NCBI RefSeq assembly: GCF_002162035.1
Contig: NZ_CP021138.1
Location: forward strand, 1,364,001 to 1,428,000
Direction of reading: 5' to 3'
From: Sulfuriferula sp. AH1
GTDB lineage: Bacteria > Pseudomonadota > Gammaproteobacteria > Burkholderiales > Sulfuriferulaceae
Length of the DNA stretch: 64,000 bases
The notes below the pieces were generated by a model. The model saw only the letters and a list, made by a program, of their open reading frames with translations. It did not search any database and was not told the DNA's origin. Below are positions 28,401 through 36,490 of this stretch, piece by piece. Position 1 is the stretch's first letter, and every line of letters starts with the position of its first letter. The translations under genes were made by a program, and so were the position numbers.

Positions 28401-28969
28401 TCAAGCGCGAAACCTATCTGCAGGACCAGGTTAACGACCTTGAGCAGGCGATTGCAACCCTGACCGAAGTCATCACCACGATCGACAGCGAAACCCGTGA
28501 ATTGCTCGCAATGACCTTCAATACGGTCAATCAGTCCATGTCGGAATTATTCACCACGCTATTCGGCGGCGGGCGGGCAGAACTGATCTTGTCCGGAGAA
28601 GAGTTGCTGGATGCCGGGATACAGGTTTTCGCCCAGCCGCCCGGCAAGAAAAACAGCTCGATACATCTGTTATCCGGCGGCGAAAAAGCACTGACCGCAT
28701 TATCGCTGGTATTCGCGCTATTCAAGCTCACGCCGGCGCCATTCTGCCTGCTGGACGAGGTCGATGCGCCGCTGGACGATACCAATACCGAACGCTATGC
28801 CAGACTGGTCAAGCAGATGTCGGCGCAGGTGCAATTCCTGTTCATCACGCATAACCGCATCACCATGGAAGCGGCCGAGCAATTGGTCGGCGTCACCATG
28901 CAGGAGTCTGGCGTGTCGCGTACTGTTTCAGTTGATCTGGAACAGGCCACCAGATTGGCCGAGGTTTAA
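25469..28969 (+). CDS. smc: Chromosome segregation ATPase SMC
   Basis: Structural maintenance of chromosomes protein, about 1166 residues. Order: N-terminal Walker A (GVVGPNGCGKSNVID, about 24-38), long coiled coil to about 500, hinge (about 510-650, with GLY-poor but recognisable TDKV/GxQGVLA type segments), returning coiled coil, then signature LLSGGEKALTALSLVFA and Walker B FCLLDEVDAPLDDTN near the end. The start chosen is a TTG giving MRLTAIKLAGFKSFVDP, the usual SMC N terminus; upstream in-frame codons run into the divergent kinase gene and are unlike SMC. ScpA/ScpB and zipA are not adjacent. Confidence 0.93.
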   Translation: MRLTAIKLAGFKSFVDPTHIPIVGQMVGVVGPNGCGKSNVIDAVRWVLGESQAKQLRGASMADVIFNGSTSRKPVSRASVELTFDNSDGKAPGQWAQYAEISVKRILTRNGESSYYINNMHVRRRDLVDIFLGTGLGTKTSYAIIEQGMISRIIEAKPEELRGFLEEAAGISKYKERRRETETRLNNTRENLIRLEDIRRELGEQIERLRGQAEVAREYQTLQSELKATQQLLWFVKKRDTESSRLRYHGQIQQTQQQLTGQVDALRGIEHELDTSRNAHQQANTALNDAQGAFYAAVAEVSRLEQAVRHLADTRTRLHAQAEQLSGQQDSLMRQHQDMESSLADWLQRVADTELNMEEAALALESATDVLPEIESILQTTQQRVNELQRDLAAAEQARQVNETHLQHAAKTLQQLNIRQTRLQHEQGGLPDEDQTAIESIEQALNDTAALRDELAEQFEVVQHTLATLEGQRQPLRTQLEQHTRSLHQVEGELAGLMKVQQHLTENVSADAWLARHQLNNLPRLWQQIDVANGWETAFEAVLETRIQAIAADTSTLDLSDIPAAGISIYDGAAPHAELDACALPRLLDKVTVKSGGAGALQDWLSHVFVADNAEAAAVAQARLPLGAQLVSTEGHIFTRHSIRYYAKSSGTQGVLARQKEIERLSASVAALHEQKSIASTQLSSIEAEIGSNQQDLATLRSQLQQTQQQFHQRQLESVKLQQAQERTQQRRAQITAELAEIDTLIETEQNAQMDTEEQLQQHREQSAQLRSHLEDARRARQDAENLFNQKREQQRQLERKLQEIRFSAQSAQSKINDLHNALKVNKDQQQRLIEQREEVLGEAMALDESTQSIALQDAVNLRQQAEQNLALMREQLEAAGTQLRQQEEARMALEHSLAPLREQLENLRLKHQEAELLEQQCEEQLQLLHADQTELAQRIAQGAKVTGLNNEINRITVAIDALGAVNLAAMQELEHAVKRETYLQDQVNDLEQAIATLTEVITTIDSETRELLAMTFNTVNQSMSELFTTLFGGGRAELILSGEELLDAGIQVFAQPPGKKNSSIHLLSGGEKALTALSLVFALFKLTPAPFCLLDEVDAPLDDTNTERYARLVKQMSAQVQFLFITHNRITMEAAEQLVGVTMQESGVSRTVSVDLEQATRLAEV

Positions 28970-28994
28970 TCTTTTAACTTTTTTCAATTTTTAT

Positions 28995-29032
28995 TTGACC
29001 TGCATTGAGCGAATCATGTATTCTATATTCTA
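28995..29032 (+). promoter_or_regulatory. Promoter with tandem heptamer operator candidate, ArsR-rhodanese operon
   Basis: TTGACC (28995-29000), an 18-base spacer and TATTCT (29019-29024) form a sigma-70 promoter. An exact tandem repeat of TATTCTA (29019-29025 and 29026-29032) covers the -10 region, placing an AT-rich site where an ArsR-type repressor would block polymerase. Autoregulation is inferred. Confidence 0.6.
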
Positions 29033-29054
29033 ATAATCGTTGGAGTGTATGATA

Positions 29055-29720
29055 ATGGACGACTCACGTGAAATAAAAGATTTGCTGTACGAACAAGTCG
29101 CACGTATCAGCAAGGCGGCATCCAGCCCGAAACGGCTCGAACTGATAGAGGTGCTGTGCCAGGGCGAGAAACGCGTTGAGCAATTGGCCAGCGATACCGA
29201 GTTGTCGGTCAAGCTGACCAGCGCCCACTTGAAAGAGCTCAAGGCAGCGCGTCTGGTAGAAAATCGCCGTGATGGCAAAAATATTTATTACCGGCTTGCC
29301 GATCCGCGCGTTGCCGATCTGTGGGTCATGCTGCGCGAACTGGCTGAAGAACGATTGCTGGAACTACAGGCGGCAATGCACGAATTGATTACGCAATCGG
29401 ATGAGCTATCACCTATCAGCGGTGCGGAACTGCTGACGCAGGCTCAGCACGGTGAGCTGGTAGTGATTGACGTCAGGCCCGAAGCCGAATACGCCGTTGC
29501 CCATCTGCCATTTGCGCGTTCCATCCCGTTGTCCGAATTAAAGCAACGGCTCAACGAGATACCCGCCAACAAAACCGTCGTAGCTTATTGCCGCGGGCCT
29601 TTTTGCCTGATGGCAAAGGATGCTGTGGACATGCTCCGTCAGCAGGGTATTCATGCATCTCGTCTGGAAACCGGGGTGGCTGAGTGGCGGTTAAATGGGT
29701 TGCCATTAGCAACAGATTAA
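29055..29720 (+). CDS. ArsR-family regulator fused to a rhodanese domain
   Basis: Two-domain protein of about 222 residues. Residues 1-95 are a winged helix of the ArsR family (ISKAASSPKRLELIEVL; VEQLASDTELSVKLTSAHLKELKAARLV recognition helix; beta-wing NIYYRLAD). Residues 125-220 are a rhodanese domain with the active-site loop YCRGPFC, where the catalytic Cys is in the usual position, and the substrate strand VVIDVRPEAEY. Such fusions probably sense or relay sulfane sulfur to control sulfide/persulfide genes. An ATG six bases upstream is an alternative start; the chosen one has better spacing from GGAG. It leads a five-gene operon. Confidence 0.9.
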   Translation: MDDSREIKDLLYEQVARISKAASSPKRLELIEVLCQGEKRVEQLASDTELSVKLTSAHLKELKAARLVENRRDGKNIYYRLADPRVADLWVMLRELAEERLLELQAAMHELITQSDELSPISGAELLTQAQHGELVVIDVRPEAEYAVAHLPFARSIPLSELKQRLNEIPANKTVVAYCRGPFCLMAKDAVDMLRQQGIHASRLETGVAEWRLNGLPLATD

Positions 29721-29761
29721 ACCGGTAGCATATTTTTTATAATTACCAAGGAGGTATCACC

Positions 29762-30496
29762 ATGTTTTTCAAACAGTTAGCGACAACATCAGCTTCCCTT
29801 TCCTACTTTTTCGGTTGCGGCACGCTCGGCAAATCCATTGCTGTCGATGTCGTGGCTGGCGACGAAGCCTGGTTTATCGAAGAAGCGAAAAAAGCCGGCG
29901 TAACGATCACCCACGTGATCGACACGCACATTCATGCCGACCACTATTCCGGCGGACGCAAGCTGGCTGAAATGACCGGCGCGCAGTATTGCCTGCATGA
30001 AAGTGACAAGCCATTAGTCAAGTTCTCGTTCCACCCTTTGCAAGACAGGGAAAAAATTGAAGTAGGCAACGTCGTGGTTCAGGTCATCCATACTCCGGGA
30101 CATACCATGGACAGCATCTGTTTACTGGTTACCGACAAGCGCCGCGGCGATGAACCCTGGTTCGTCATTACCGGAGACACGCTGTTTGTCGGCAGCATTG
30201 GCCGCCCGGACCTTGCCGGTCAGGAAGCGACGATGGCCGCCATGCTGTTCGATACCCTGCACAACAAGCTGCTGACTTTGCCTGACACCACCGAGATTTT
30301 TCCCGGCCATCAGGCTGGCAGCGCCTGCGGTGCAGGGATTTCCGGCAAGCCGTCATCCACCATCGGCTTCGAAAAACGTTTCAATCCTAGCCTGAGCATT
30401 ACCGACAAGGCTGCCTTTGTCGCCGCACTCACCAGTGACATTCCGCCGCGCCCGGCTGACATGGATGCCATGGTGGCGGCGAATATTGCATCATGA
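29762..30496 (+). CDS. MBL-fold persulfide dioxygenase-like hydrolase (ETHE1/SDO type)
   Basis: Metallo-beta-lactamase fold protein of 244 residues. The metal motif is THIHADHYSGG (about 59-69), with further ligands in HTPGHTMDS (about 112-120), TGDTLFVGSIGRPDL (about 139-153) and FPGHQ (about 180-184). The SIGRPDL signature is that of ETHE1-like persulfide dioxygenases, which oxidise glutathione persulfide to sulfite. A strong AAGGAGG site precedes the ATG. Together with the rhodanese-regulator it points to sulfide or persulfide detoxification. Confidence 0.87.
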   Translation: MFFKQLATTSASLSYFFGCGTLGKSIAVDVVAGDEAWFIEEAKKAGVTITHVIDTHIHADHYSGGRKLAEMTGAQYCLHESDKPLVKFSFHPLQDREKIEVGNVVVQVIHTPGHTMDSICLLVTDKRRGDEPWFVITGDTLFVGSIGRPDLAGQEATMAAMLFDTLHNKLLTLPDTTEIFPGHQAGSACGAGISGKPSSTIGFEKRFNPSLSITDKAAFVAALTSDIPPRPADMDAMVAANIAS

Positions 30497-31785
30497 ATAA
30501 AATGACCTACGTATATGGCATCAGGCTGAACCAGACGCAGTTTCTGCATCAGCTGTTTCAGGTGCTGCTGGTAGGGCTTACCCTGGGCATGATGCGCACT
30601 GTGGTGCCCGCATTGGCCGAATCCGAATTCGGCGTACCCAAAGGTTCGTTCATGCTGCTGATGGCGTTTGTCGTGGCTTTCGGCTTCGTCAAGGGCTCGC
30701 TTAACTTTGTTGCCGGGCGCTTGTCCGAGCGGGTAGGGCGCAAAAAGGTATTGCTATGGGGCTGGCTCTCGGCAGTGCCCATTCCATTCATGATCCTGTA
30801 CGCACCCAACTGGAACTGGATCGTTGCCGCGACGGTGTTGCTGGGGATCAACCAGGGTCTGACCTGGTCGATGACCCAAACCGCCAAGCTCGACATCACC
30901 CGTTCGGATCAGCGCGGCCTGACCATAGGCCTGAACGAGTTCTCCGGCTATGTCGGCGTAGCGCTGGCCGGCATTGCTACTGGCTATCTGGCGACGGCAT
31001 TCGGAGCGCGTCAAGGCTTGCTCATCTTCGGCCTGAGTATCATCGTTCTGGCGATAGTCTTGACACTGATCTGGGTTAAGGACACGCTGCCTTGGGCAAA
31101 ATACGAAGGTGTGCGCCATGCCGTAGGACAATCCACCGGCCCGATCGCGCGCTTTCCGCAGAACATCTCCGATAACCCTGGCACATGGGAAGTCTTTACA
31201 CTGATGTCGTGGCGCGACAAACGTATGGCAGCGATTAGCCAGGCAGGGCTGGTGGAGAAATTCGTCGATGCGCTGGTCTGGGTGTTTTACCCGGTCTACC
31301 TCTATCAACACGGCCTGAATCTGTCGCAAATTGGCTGGGTGGTCGGTGTTTACGGTTTTGTCTGGGGCGGTACGCAACTCTTTACCGGCAAGCTTTCCGA
31401 CCACATCGGACGCCATAAACCTATCATAGCCGGCATGTGGATTTGCGGAGCAGGCGTCGGCATGATGCTGCTGGGCGAAACTGCATTGTGGTGGTCATTA
31501 TCTGCAGCGGTGACCGGGTTCGGCATGGCTTTGCTGTATCCGAATCTGAGTGCAGCGGTGGCGGATATCGCCCATCCCAATTGGCGCGGTTCAGCAATAG
31601 GCATCTACCGTTTCTGGCGCGACCTCGGCTATGGTATCGGCGCGCTGGCGTTAGGGCTGGTAGCCAACCTGAGCAATGCCATCAGCAGCGGGTTCTGGTT
31701 TGTCAGCATTGCCATGTTCGTATCGGGCCTGATCGTGCTGATTTGGAGCGAAGAAACACATGCCCGGCTGAATCCGGCGAAATAA
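30493..31785 (+). CDS. MFS transporter of a sulfur-linked operon
   Basis: Major facilitator superfamily carrier of 430 residues with about 12 membrane helices. The A-type motif between helices 2 and 3 is GRLSERVGRKKVLLWGW (about 75-91) and a second one, GKLSDHIGRHKP, lies between helices 8 and 9 (about 297-308). It overlaps the end of the MBL gene by four bases. The substrate is unknown; its place between a persulfide dioxygenase and a DsrE-like gene suggests export or import of a sulfur compound such as sulfite or thiosulfate, which is inference only. Confidence 0.85.
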   Translation: MNKMTYVYGIRLNQTQFLHQLFQVLLVGLTLGMMRTVVPALAESEFGVPKGSFMLLMAFVVAFGFVKGSLNFVAGRLSERVGRKKVLLWGWLSAVPIPFMILYAPNWNWIVAATVLLGINQGLTWSMTQTAKLDITRSDQRGLTIGLNEFSGYVGVALAGIATGYLATAFGARQGLLIFGLSIIVLAIVLTLIWVKDTLPWAKYEGVRHAVGQSTGPIARFPQNISDNPGTWEVFTLMSWRDKRMAAISQAGLVEKFVDALVWVFYPVYLYQHGLNLSQIGWVVGVYGFVWGGTQLFTGKLSDHIGRHKPIIAGMWICGAGVGMMLLGETALWWSLSAAVTGFGMALLYPNLSAAVADIAHPNWRGSAIGIYRFWRDLGYGIGALALGLVANLSNAISSGFWFVSIAMFVSGLIVLIWSEETHARLNPAK

Positions 31786-31800
31786 GAAAGGGAGTCCATT

Positions 31801-32145
31801 ATGACCAAGGCACTTATCGTGCTGCATGCTGCAGCGGATGCACCGGATAATCGCGCATTGACAGCCTTGCGTCTGGCTGGCGCCCTGATGGCGGATAACA
31901 AGGATGTCGCGCTGTTTCTGGTGGAGTCCGGCGCCAGGCTTGTTGACCCTGCACTGGATGCAGACAATCCTTGCCGTAGCCTCTTTTACGAGATGCTGGA
32001 AGTAGGGATGCTGGTCCATGTATGCGGCGCAACGATGCGCAAATTGGGGCTGGAGGAGAGTGCGCTCCCGGCCGGGGCAACCCGCAGCTCAATGAAAGCA
32101 TTAAGCGCATTGATGAGCGAAGCCGAGGAAATCATCAGCTTCTGA
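31801..32145 (+). CDS. DsrE-family sulfur-carrier-like protein
   Basis: A 114-residue DsrE/DsrF-like alpha/beta protein. The conserved cysteine lies in LVHVCGATMRKLGL (about 75), the equivalent of the persulfide-carrying Cys in the family, and another Cys sits near 61 (DNPCRSLFYEM). Many relatives have a CGxC pair at the first site, while here the second position is threonine. It is placed to pass sulfane sulfur between the rhodanese regulator and the dioxygenase; that role is inferred. Confidence 0.82.
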   Translation: MTKALIVLHAAADAPDNRALTALRLAGALMADNKDVALFLVESGARLVDPALDADNPCRSLFYEMLEVGMLVHVCGATMRKLGLEESALPAGATRSSMKALSALMSEAEEIISF

Positions 32146-32174
32146 TTCATCCAGCCTCGCACGGAGGGTAACGC

Positions 32175-32816
32175 ATGCAAGCCAAGGACTATGATGCCTG
32201 GTACCAAACGCCGCGCGGCAGCTGGATAGGCGAGCAGGAATACCGGCTGCTGCGCCGGTTGCTGCAGCCCACCGCAGGGCAATGCATGATCGATGTCGGC
32301 TGCGGCACCGGCTATTTCACGCGCCGGTTTGCCGCAGATGGCGTGCGAGTGTCCGGCGTTGACCCGGATGCAGCTATGATCTCTTATGCTCAATCGCAAA
32401 AGATAGCTGACGAAAGCTACCTGTACGGCGATGCGCGCGCATTGCCATTCCCTGATCGAAGTTTCGATTATTGCATTGCCGTCGCCTCGCTGTGCTTCAT
32501 CCAGGAGCAGGAATTAGCGCTTGCAGAAATGGTGCGCGTAACGCGCAAGCGCATCGCCATCGGCTTTCTGAATCGGAATAGCCTGCTTTACTGGCAGAAG
32601 GGAAGGCACGGCGGCAGCGGCGCCTACTGTGGTGCCCATTGGCATACGCCCGCAGAAGTACGTCGGCTGTTCCATGACTTACCAGTCAGCAATCTGCAGC
32701 TTCGTTCTGCTATTTATCTGCCCGGAGGTAACCGCTTCGCTCGGGCTGTCGATGCATGCTTGCAGCAATGGCCGCTGATTGGCGGTTTTTTGGTAGCTGC
32801 GGCGGATATTGGTTGA
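32175..32816 (+). CDS. Class I SAM-dependent methyltransferase
   Basis: Small methyltransferase (213 residues) of the Methyltransf_11 type: SAM motif I IDVGCGTGYFTRRF (about 38-51), acidic motif II GVDPD, motif III region ARALPFPDRSFDYCIA (about 91-106). An AGGGTAACGC leader precedes the ATG. It is 29 bases after the DsrE-like gene and probably in the same transcript. The methyl acceptor is unknown; volatile thiol or sulfide methylation would fit the operon but there is no direct evidence. Confidence 0.82.
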   Translation: MQAKDYDAWYQTPRGSWIGEQEYRLLRRLLQPTAGQCMIDVGCGTGYFTRRFAADGVRVSGVDPDAAMISYAQSQKIADESYLYGDARALPFPDRSFDYCIAVASLCFIQEQELALAEMVRVTRKRIAIGFLNRNSLLYWQKGRHGGSGAYCGAHWHTPAEVRRLFHDLPVSNLQLRSAIYLPGGNRFARAVDACLQQWPLIGGFLVAAADIG

Positions 32817-32896
32817 AGCGGTTTGAATGTTTATCTGTGCGTGTATTCCGTTTTAACATTTGCAATGTGACAGCGCTAGATAAAATAAAATTCGCC

Positions 32897-33049
32897 TTTT
32901 GACCTAAAGCAGAAGTTCAGTGTGTACCCCTTGACCGTCTTGTTTTCGGCCAAAACGGACTGTGAGGCTTGCTGAAAATGACTGTCGCATCAGCCTGCCG
33001 GAATGTCTGTTTTCGACTTTTCCGAGCCGTCACTTTCGACCCAAAGCAG
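32897..33049. repeat. Pair of degenerate 16-base direct repeats in a 267-base gap
   Basis: TTTTGACCTAAAGCAG (32897-32912) and TTTCGACCCAAAGCAG (33034-33049) match at 14 of 16 positions. They lie in the non-coding gap between the methyltransferase and the orphan gene. No longer inverted ends or transposase remnants are visible in the gap. Confidence 0.5.
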
Positions 33050-33083
33050 CTATCCAGCAAGGTGGAGGCGCTTATCAGGCTTT

Positions 33084-33947
33084 TCAGTCAGACGTAGCTT
33101 TCGAAGGGCTGTGATGAGTGTGTAGTGCATTGGTGAAAGCAACGAGGGTTTCATTCAAAAACGCATCCAGAAACCCTGCTCTCTCATTGAGGACGTCGCA
33201 GAGGCGATTTGGTGTGCCATTAAAGTTGAGATTTTCTCCCCCTCCAACAAGCCGAAACCCATCGTAGGTAAGATTGAAAGTACCTGCAGAGACAAATTCG
33301 TAGTGAGAGATCGTGTCCCGCACAGAGCGACGAGAATTTTCAATCGAAAGTACAAAGTCGAAGCGGGTCTTGTGCTCATTAAAGAGCTGCAAGATGGGAG
33401 CAGTAACTGTTTGAGGGTTTTTAGGTCGGGTGAGAACATTTGGTAAATCCTTGAACGAATTGCAGTCACTTTTAAAGTAAGCGGCAATACCTGCGGCGAA
33501 ATATTCCAAAGTCCTTCGATAGGCAAATACAAAAGCATGGTACTCAACATCCAACTTCTGGGTATTTCCAATTGCGTGGCAGCTTCCCTTCGGAATGCCT
33601 GAGAAATCATGATGACTTAGGTACTCCTCCACCTCATTTTCTATTTCAATAATCCGATCTAGATGATACTGAACCGCCCGCCTTGCTCCTGGCACATTCG
33701 AGAAGATGCTGCCGCTTAGCCTTAAGTACCACTTTAGGGAGCGTTCGTTGGCGCGAAGCTCTGTGACCCAATCAGGTTGAGAGTTTGTAAAGTAGTCATA
33801 AAAATGGGTGAATCCGTACCGCTGCTCGTCTGGAATAGGTGCGATTCCTGCAATCTCGTTTACTGCCACGACACATTTACCGATTGGGTCAGGGAGGAGG
33901 GTTTGAAGCATCATCGCAATTTGCTGTGGTAGTACCTGTTTTTTCAT
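33084..33947 (-). CDS. Orphan helical protein with Rx4H motif (possible HEPN-like)
   Basis: Protein of about 287 residues that I do not recognise. It is soluble, mainly helical by appearance, without signal or membrane segments. The central part (about 145-170) has an aromatic helix (YHAFVFAYRRTLEYFA) and near 225 the motif RDTISHYEF, an R-x4-H pattern of the kind used by HEPN RNases; family membership is only a suggestion. The ATG before KKQVLPQQ was chosen over an upstream TTG; neither has a good ribosome site. Codon use and AT content differ visibly from neighbours, and it is flanked by repeats and a decayed gene, so acquisition by transfer is likely. Confidence 0.55.
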   Translation of the reverse strand: MKKQVLPQQIAMMLQTLLPDPIGKCVVAVNEIAGIAPIPDEQRYGFTHFYDYFTNSQPDWVTELRANERSLKWYLRLSGSIFSNVPGARRAVQYHLDRIIEIENEVEEYLSHHDFSGIPKGSCHAIGNTQKLDVEYHAFVFAYRRTLEYFAAGIAAYFKSDCNSFKDLPNVLTRPKNPQTVTAPILQLFNEHKTRFDFVLSIENSRRSVRDTISHYEFVSAGTFNLTYDGFRLVGGGENLNFNGTPNRLCDVLNERAGFLDAFLNETLVAFTNALHTHHSPSKATSD

Positions 33948-33986
33948 GATGAGCAGTATAGTGTCTCGACAGTCTGATGCCTTCAA

Positions 33987-34358
33987 AGAGATAGGGGTTG
34001 TAGTCAGTTTTCGTTGAGTATCTTTTTCTGCTGCGCTTCAAACTCGGCTTCATTGATAACAACGATTGAGGGCACCTTTTACATTTCGTGACAGAATAGT
34101 CTAAAACCATCGACCATAAATACACGACCAGCAGCCTATGACAGGCAGCGGCAGTAGCACTATGTAAATAGTCTGCCACAAAACGGTCATTGGACTCTGA
34201 GTGACGGTTCGATATTTTAGAGCTAGCCCCCAATATAACATTCAAATACTGCTTCTTGATTAATACAGACAACCAACATTCGATAATGAATTGCTATCAT
34301 CGGCAGGATAATGCCCCACGCCACAACCCACATTCAGGTAGAATAGTTTCACCAAAAC
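33987..34358. other. 372-base gap upstream of selC
   Basis: Apart from the possible decayed small gene (34004-34190) I see only AT-rich sequence here. A TAGAAT hexamer at 34339-34344, about 15 bases before tRNA-Sec, may be the selC -10 box, though no clear -35 was found. Confidence 0.5.
34004..34190 (-). pseudogene. Possible decayed small membrane protein with SHOCT tail
   Basis: From an ATG at 34190 the minus strand encodes a hydrophobic helix (MTVLWQTIYIVLLPLPVIG) ending at a TAG at 34101-34103. In another frame, ending at a TGA (34004-34006), lies INEAEFEAQQKKILNEN, which matches the SHOCT tail of small membrane proteins. One frameshift and one stop would separate the two halves of a single short gene. 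The match is short, so confidence is limited. Confidence 0.35.
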
Positions 34359-34454
34359 GGAAGGGATTCGCTCCCCGGTGGGGCGGCCGGACTTCAAATT
34401 CGGTTAAGCACGCCAGCGTGCTTGGGTGGGTTCGACTCCCACTCCCTTCCGCCA
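34359..34454 (+). tRNA. selC: tRNA-Sec (anticodon TCA)
   Basis: A 96-base tRNA with the selenocysteine-specific architecture: acceptor GGAAGGGA paired to the 3' TCCCTTCC with discriminator G and an encoded CCA, an anticodon loop ACTTCAAAT giving TCA, and a long variable arm (AAGCACGCCAGCGTGCTT) about 18 bases long, then a T arm with GGTTCGACTCC. It inserts Sec at the UGA in fdnG. It ends only 10 bases from the stop of the convergent selB gene. Confidence 0.97.
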
Positions 34455-34464
34455 TCGCGCCGAT

Positions 34465-36384
34465 TCAGAATCCCGTATTCATTACTGATGCTTCCTGGCG
34501 TAGCTGGTGCTTGTCGCCGGTGCGGCGGGTGTAAACGATACGATCGAAAAACTCCAGTATCTGGATAGCGAGTTTGCGGCCGGTTTTGATTTTGTCACGG
34601 AATTCGGCGGCACTGATGCCGTCCCGAGTCGCTGCCATATTGCTGATGATTACCGATAATTGCGCTACCGCCTGCCTGGTAAAGTAATGATCGTGGGCGA
34701 CCAGATAGACATCGCCCACCCTGGCCACGCGACGCAATAACATGCGGACATTGTTTTCATCCAGAGATAAAGCCTGGGCCAGATCCCTGACCCGGGGCGG
34801 CTGAAACATGTCTGCCTGCAATAACGGCAACAGCATTTTCCATTGTTTCTCTTCAGCGGCTGTGAGCGTTATGGTGTGATCGGGTAAATGCAGCCAGGGG
34901 CCGCTTTGGGATAATTGCCCGCTGAACAACAATTCATCCAGCAAAGCCGTAAAAACCTGACGCGGCATCGAGGGCAGTGTCATGCGCTGCAACCGCGTGC
35001 GGTCCGGGCCGATGAAATCCGGGTTTTCCGTGTGCTCGATTTTTAAGCGCGCCAATACGTTTTGCTGTAATTGTGACCAGCATGCCGGTGTAAAACCGAA
35101 GGCGGCCGCTTGAGTAGTGACGACATGCATGGACAGGCTCCGCCAGAGCTGCTCGGCTTCTTGCTGGCGGATATTCCGGGTCTGTGCAAAGCGCGTCAGA
35201 TCCAAACCGCTGGCGGCGCCATCCAGGGCAAGCTTCAATGCCGGATGATGTTCGGCTATCTGCATGGCGTGCAGCGCGGCGATGCGTGCCGGGGAACGTC
35301 GATTTCTGGCGGGCGGGAATGGGTCCAGCACCTTGCCGCCTCCCAGGGTACGGTTTGCCGACTGGTCGCGCAGGATGAAGCGGTCGCCATTGAGCGGGCA
35401 TATCGGCTTGTCGGTGATAAGCTGAACCAGCGCCATGCCGCCGGGTTCGATCGTTTCTCCTTGCAGGATGGCCAAGCGGGCTGTCACGTCTGAGGCGCCG
35501 ATGTGCAAATGCACTGGCGTCCAGTGTTTGAGCGCCTTCTGTTCGTCGGCGAGTAACTGAAACTGCGCATCGAAGCGTTGACTCGGCGCGTGGACCGGCG
35601 CTTCCAGCAACCAGTCGCCGCGATGCACATCGCTTTTCTCAAATTGAATACCGGCAAGATTCAGCGCGCAGCGCTGGCCGGCATGGCCGGATTCTGCCGG
35701 CCGATTCTGCGCATGGATGCCGCGTACGCGCACTTCGATGTCCGTTGGCGAAATGATGAGTTTATCGCCTGTATGGACTTCACCTGAAAACACGGTGCCG
35801 GTGACGACGGTGCCGGTACCGGCAATGGTAAATGCACGATCTACCGCCAGCCGAAAATGCCCCGCGCTGGAATGCGAAGGGATCTCGAGGGCGGCTCCAT
35901 CCAAATGCGCACGTAATTCTGCCACCCCTTGGCCGGTAATGGCGGAAAGCGGGAATATCGGGCTATTGGCCAGAGCGGTATTCGATAACAAATGATGAAT
36001 TTCATGCATAACCGCCGCAATGCGTTCGGGGGCAACGCGGTCGATTTTTGTGAGGGCGACTGCGCCATGATTAAGCCCCAGCAGATCGAGTATGGCCAGA
36101 TGTTCGCGTGTCTGCGGCATCGGGCCATCGTCTGCGGCGATGACCAGCAGCACATAATCAATGCCGGTGGCGCCGGCCAGCATGTTGTGTACGAGCTTTT
36201 CATGCCCCGGCACATCGACAAAGCCCAATACATCGCCGTTGGGCAGGGGAGTGTAGGCATATCCCAAGTCTATGGTAATGCCGCGCGCCTTTTCTTCTTT
36301 CAGCCGATCAGCATCGACCCCGGTAAGTGCCTTGACCAGTGAGGTTTTACCATGATCGATATGGCCAGCAGTGCCGATGATCAT
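34465..36384 (-). CDS. selB: Selenocysteine-specific elongation factor SelB
   Basis: SelB is the EF-Tu-like factor that brings Sec-tRNA-Sec to UGA codons marked by a SECIS hairpin. The 639-residue protein has the GTPase motifs [17 protein letters not shown] (about 4-20), DVPGHEK (about 57-63) and TKID (about 112), three beta-barrel domains (to about 350) and four C-terminal winged helices which bind the SECIS RNA. Length is slightly above E. coli SelB (614). It is last in the fdn-sel operon and separated from the HdrD-like gene by 106 bases. Confidence 0.96.
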   Translation of the reverse strand: MIIGTAGHIDHGKTSLVKALTGVDADRLKEEKARGITIDLGYAYTPLPNGDVLGFVDVPGHEKLVHNMLAGATGIDYVLLVIAADDGPMPQTREHLAILDLLGLNHGAVALTKIDRVAPERIAAVMHEIHHLLSNTALANSPIFPLSAITGQGVAELRAHLDGAALEIPSHSSAGHFRLAVDRAFTIAGTGTVVTGTVFSGEVHTGDKLIISPTDIEVRVRGIHAQNRPAESGHAGQRCALNLAGIQFEKSDVHRGDWLLEAPVHAPSQRFDAQFQLLADEQKALKHWTPVHLHIGASDVTARLAILQGETIEPGGMALVQLITDKPICPLNGDRFILRDQSANRTLGGGKVLDPFPPARNRRSPARIAALHAMQIAEHHPALKLALDGAASGLDLTRFAQTRNIRQQEAEQLWRSLSMHVVTTQAAAFGFTPACWSQLQQNVLARLKIEHTENPDFIGPDRTRLQRMTLPSMPRQVFTALLDELLFSGQLSQSGPWLHLPDHTITLTAAEEKQWKMLLPLLQADMFQPPRVRDLAQALSLDENNVRMLLRRVARVGDVYLVAHDHYFTRQAVAQLSVIISNMAATRDGISAAEFRDKIKTGRKLAIQILEFFDRIVYTRRTGDKHQLRQEASVMNTGF

Positions 36385-36490
36385 TTATTGGGACTCGCCA
36401 TGATTAAATGTTAACTGAACACACACTATGCCATAGACATCCATCAACAGACACAAAAAACGCGTTGACGAGTATCCACAAACCGACAGT

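Noticed and set aside
32772-32792. CCGC/GCGG stem followed by six T near the end of the methyltransferase gene
   Set aside because: The stem is only four base pairs and lies inside the coding sequence, so it is too weak to call as a terminator.
33889-34272. Minus-strand open frame of 127 codons overlapping the orphan gene start
   Set aside because: It overlaps a better frame, lacks a ribosome site and has no recognisable domain; part of it is the out-of-frame reading of the SHOCT-like remnant.
32897-34358. CRISPR array or insertion sequence in the foreign patch
   Set aside because: Only two imperfect repeats are present, no regular spacers, terminal inverted repeats or transposase fragment were found.
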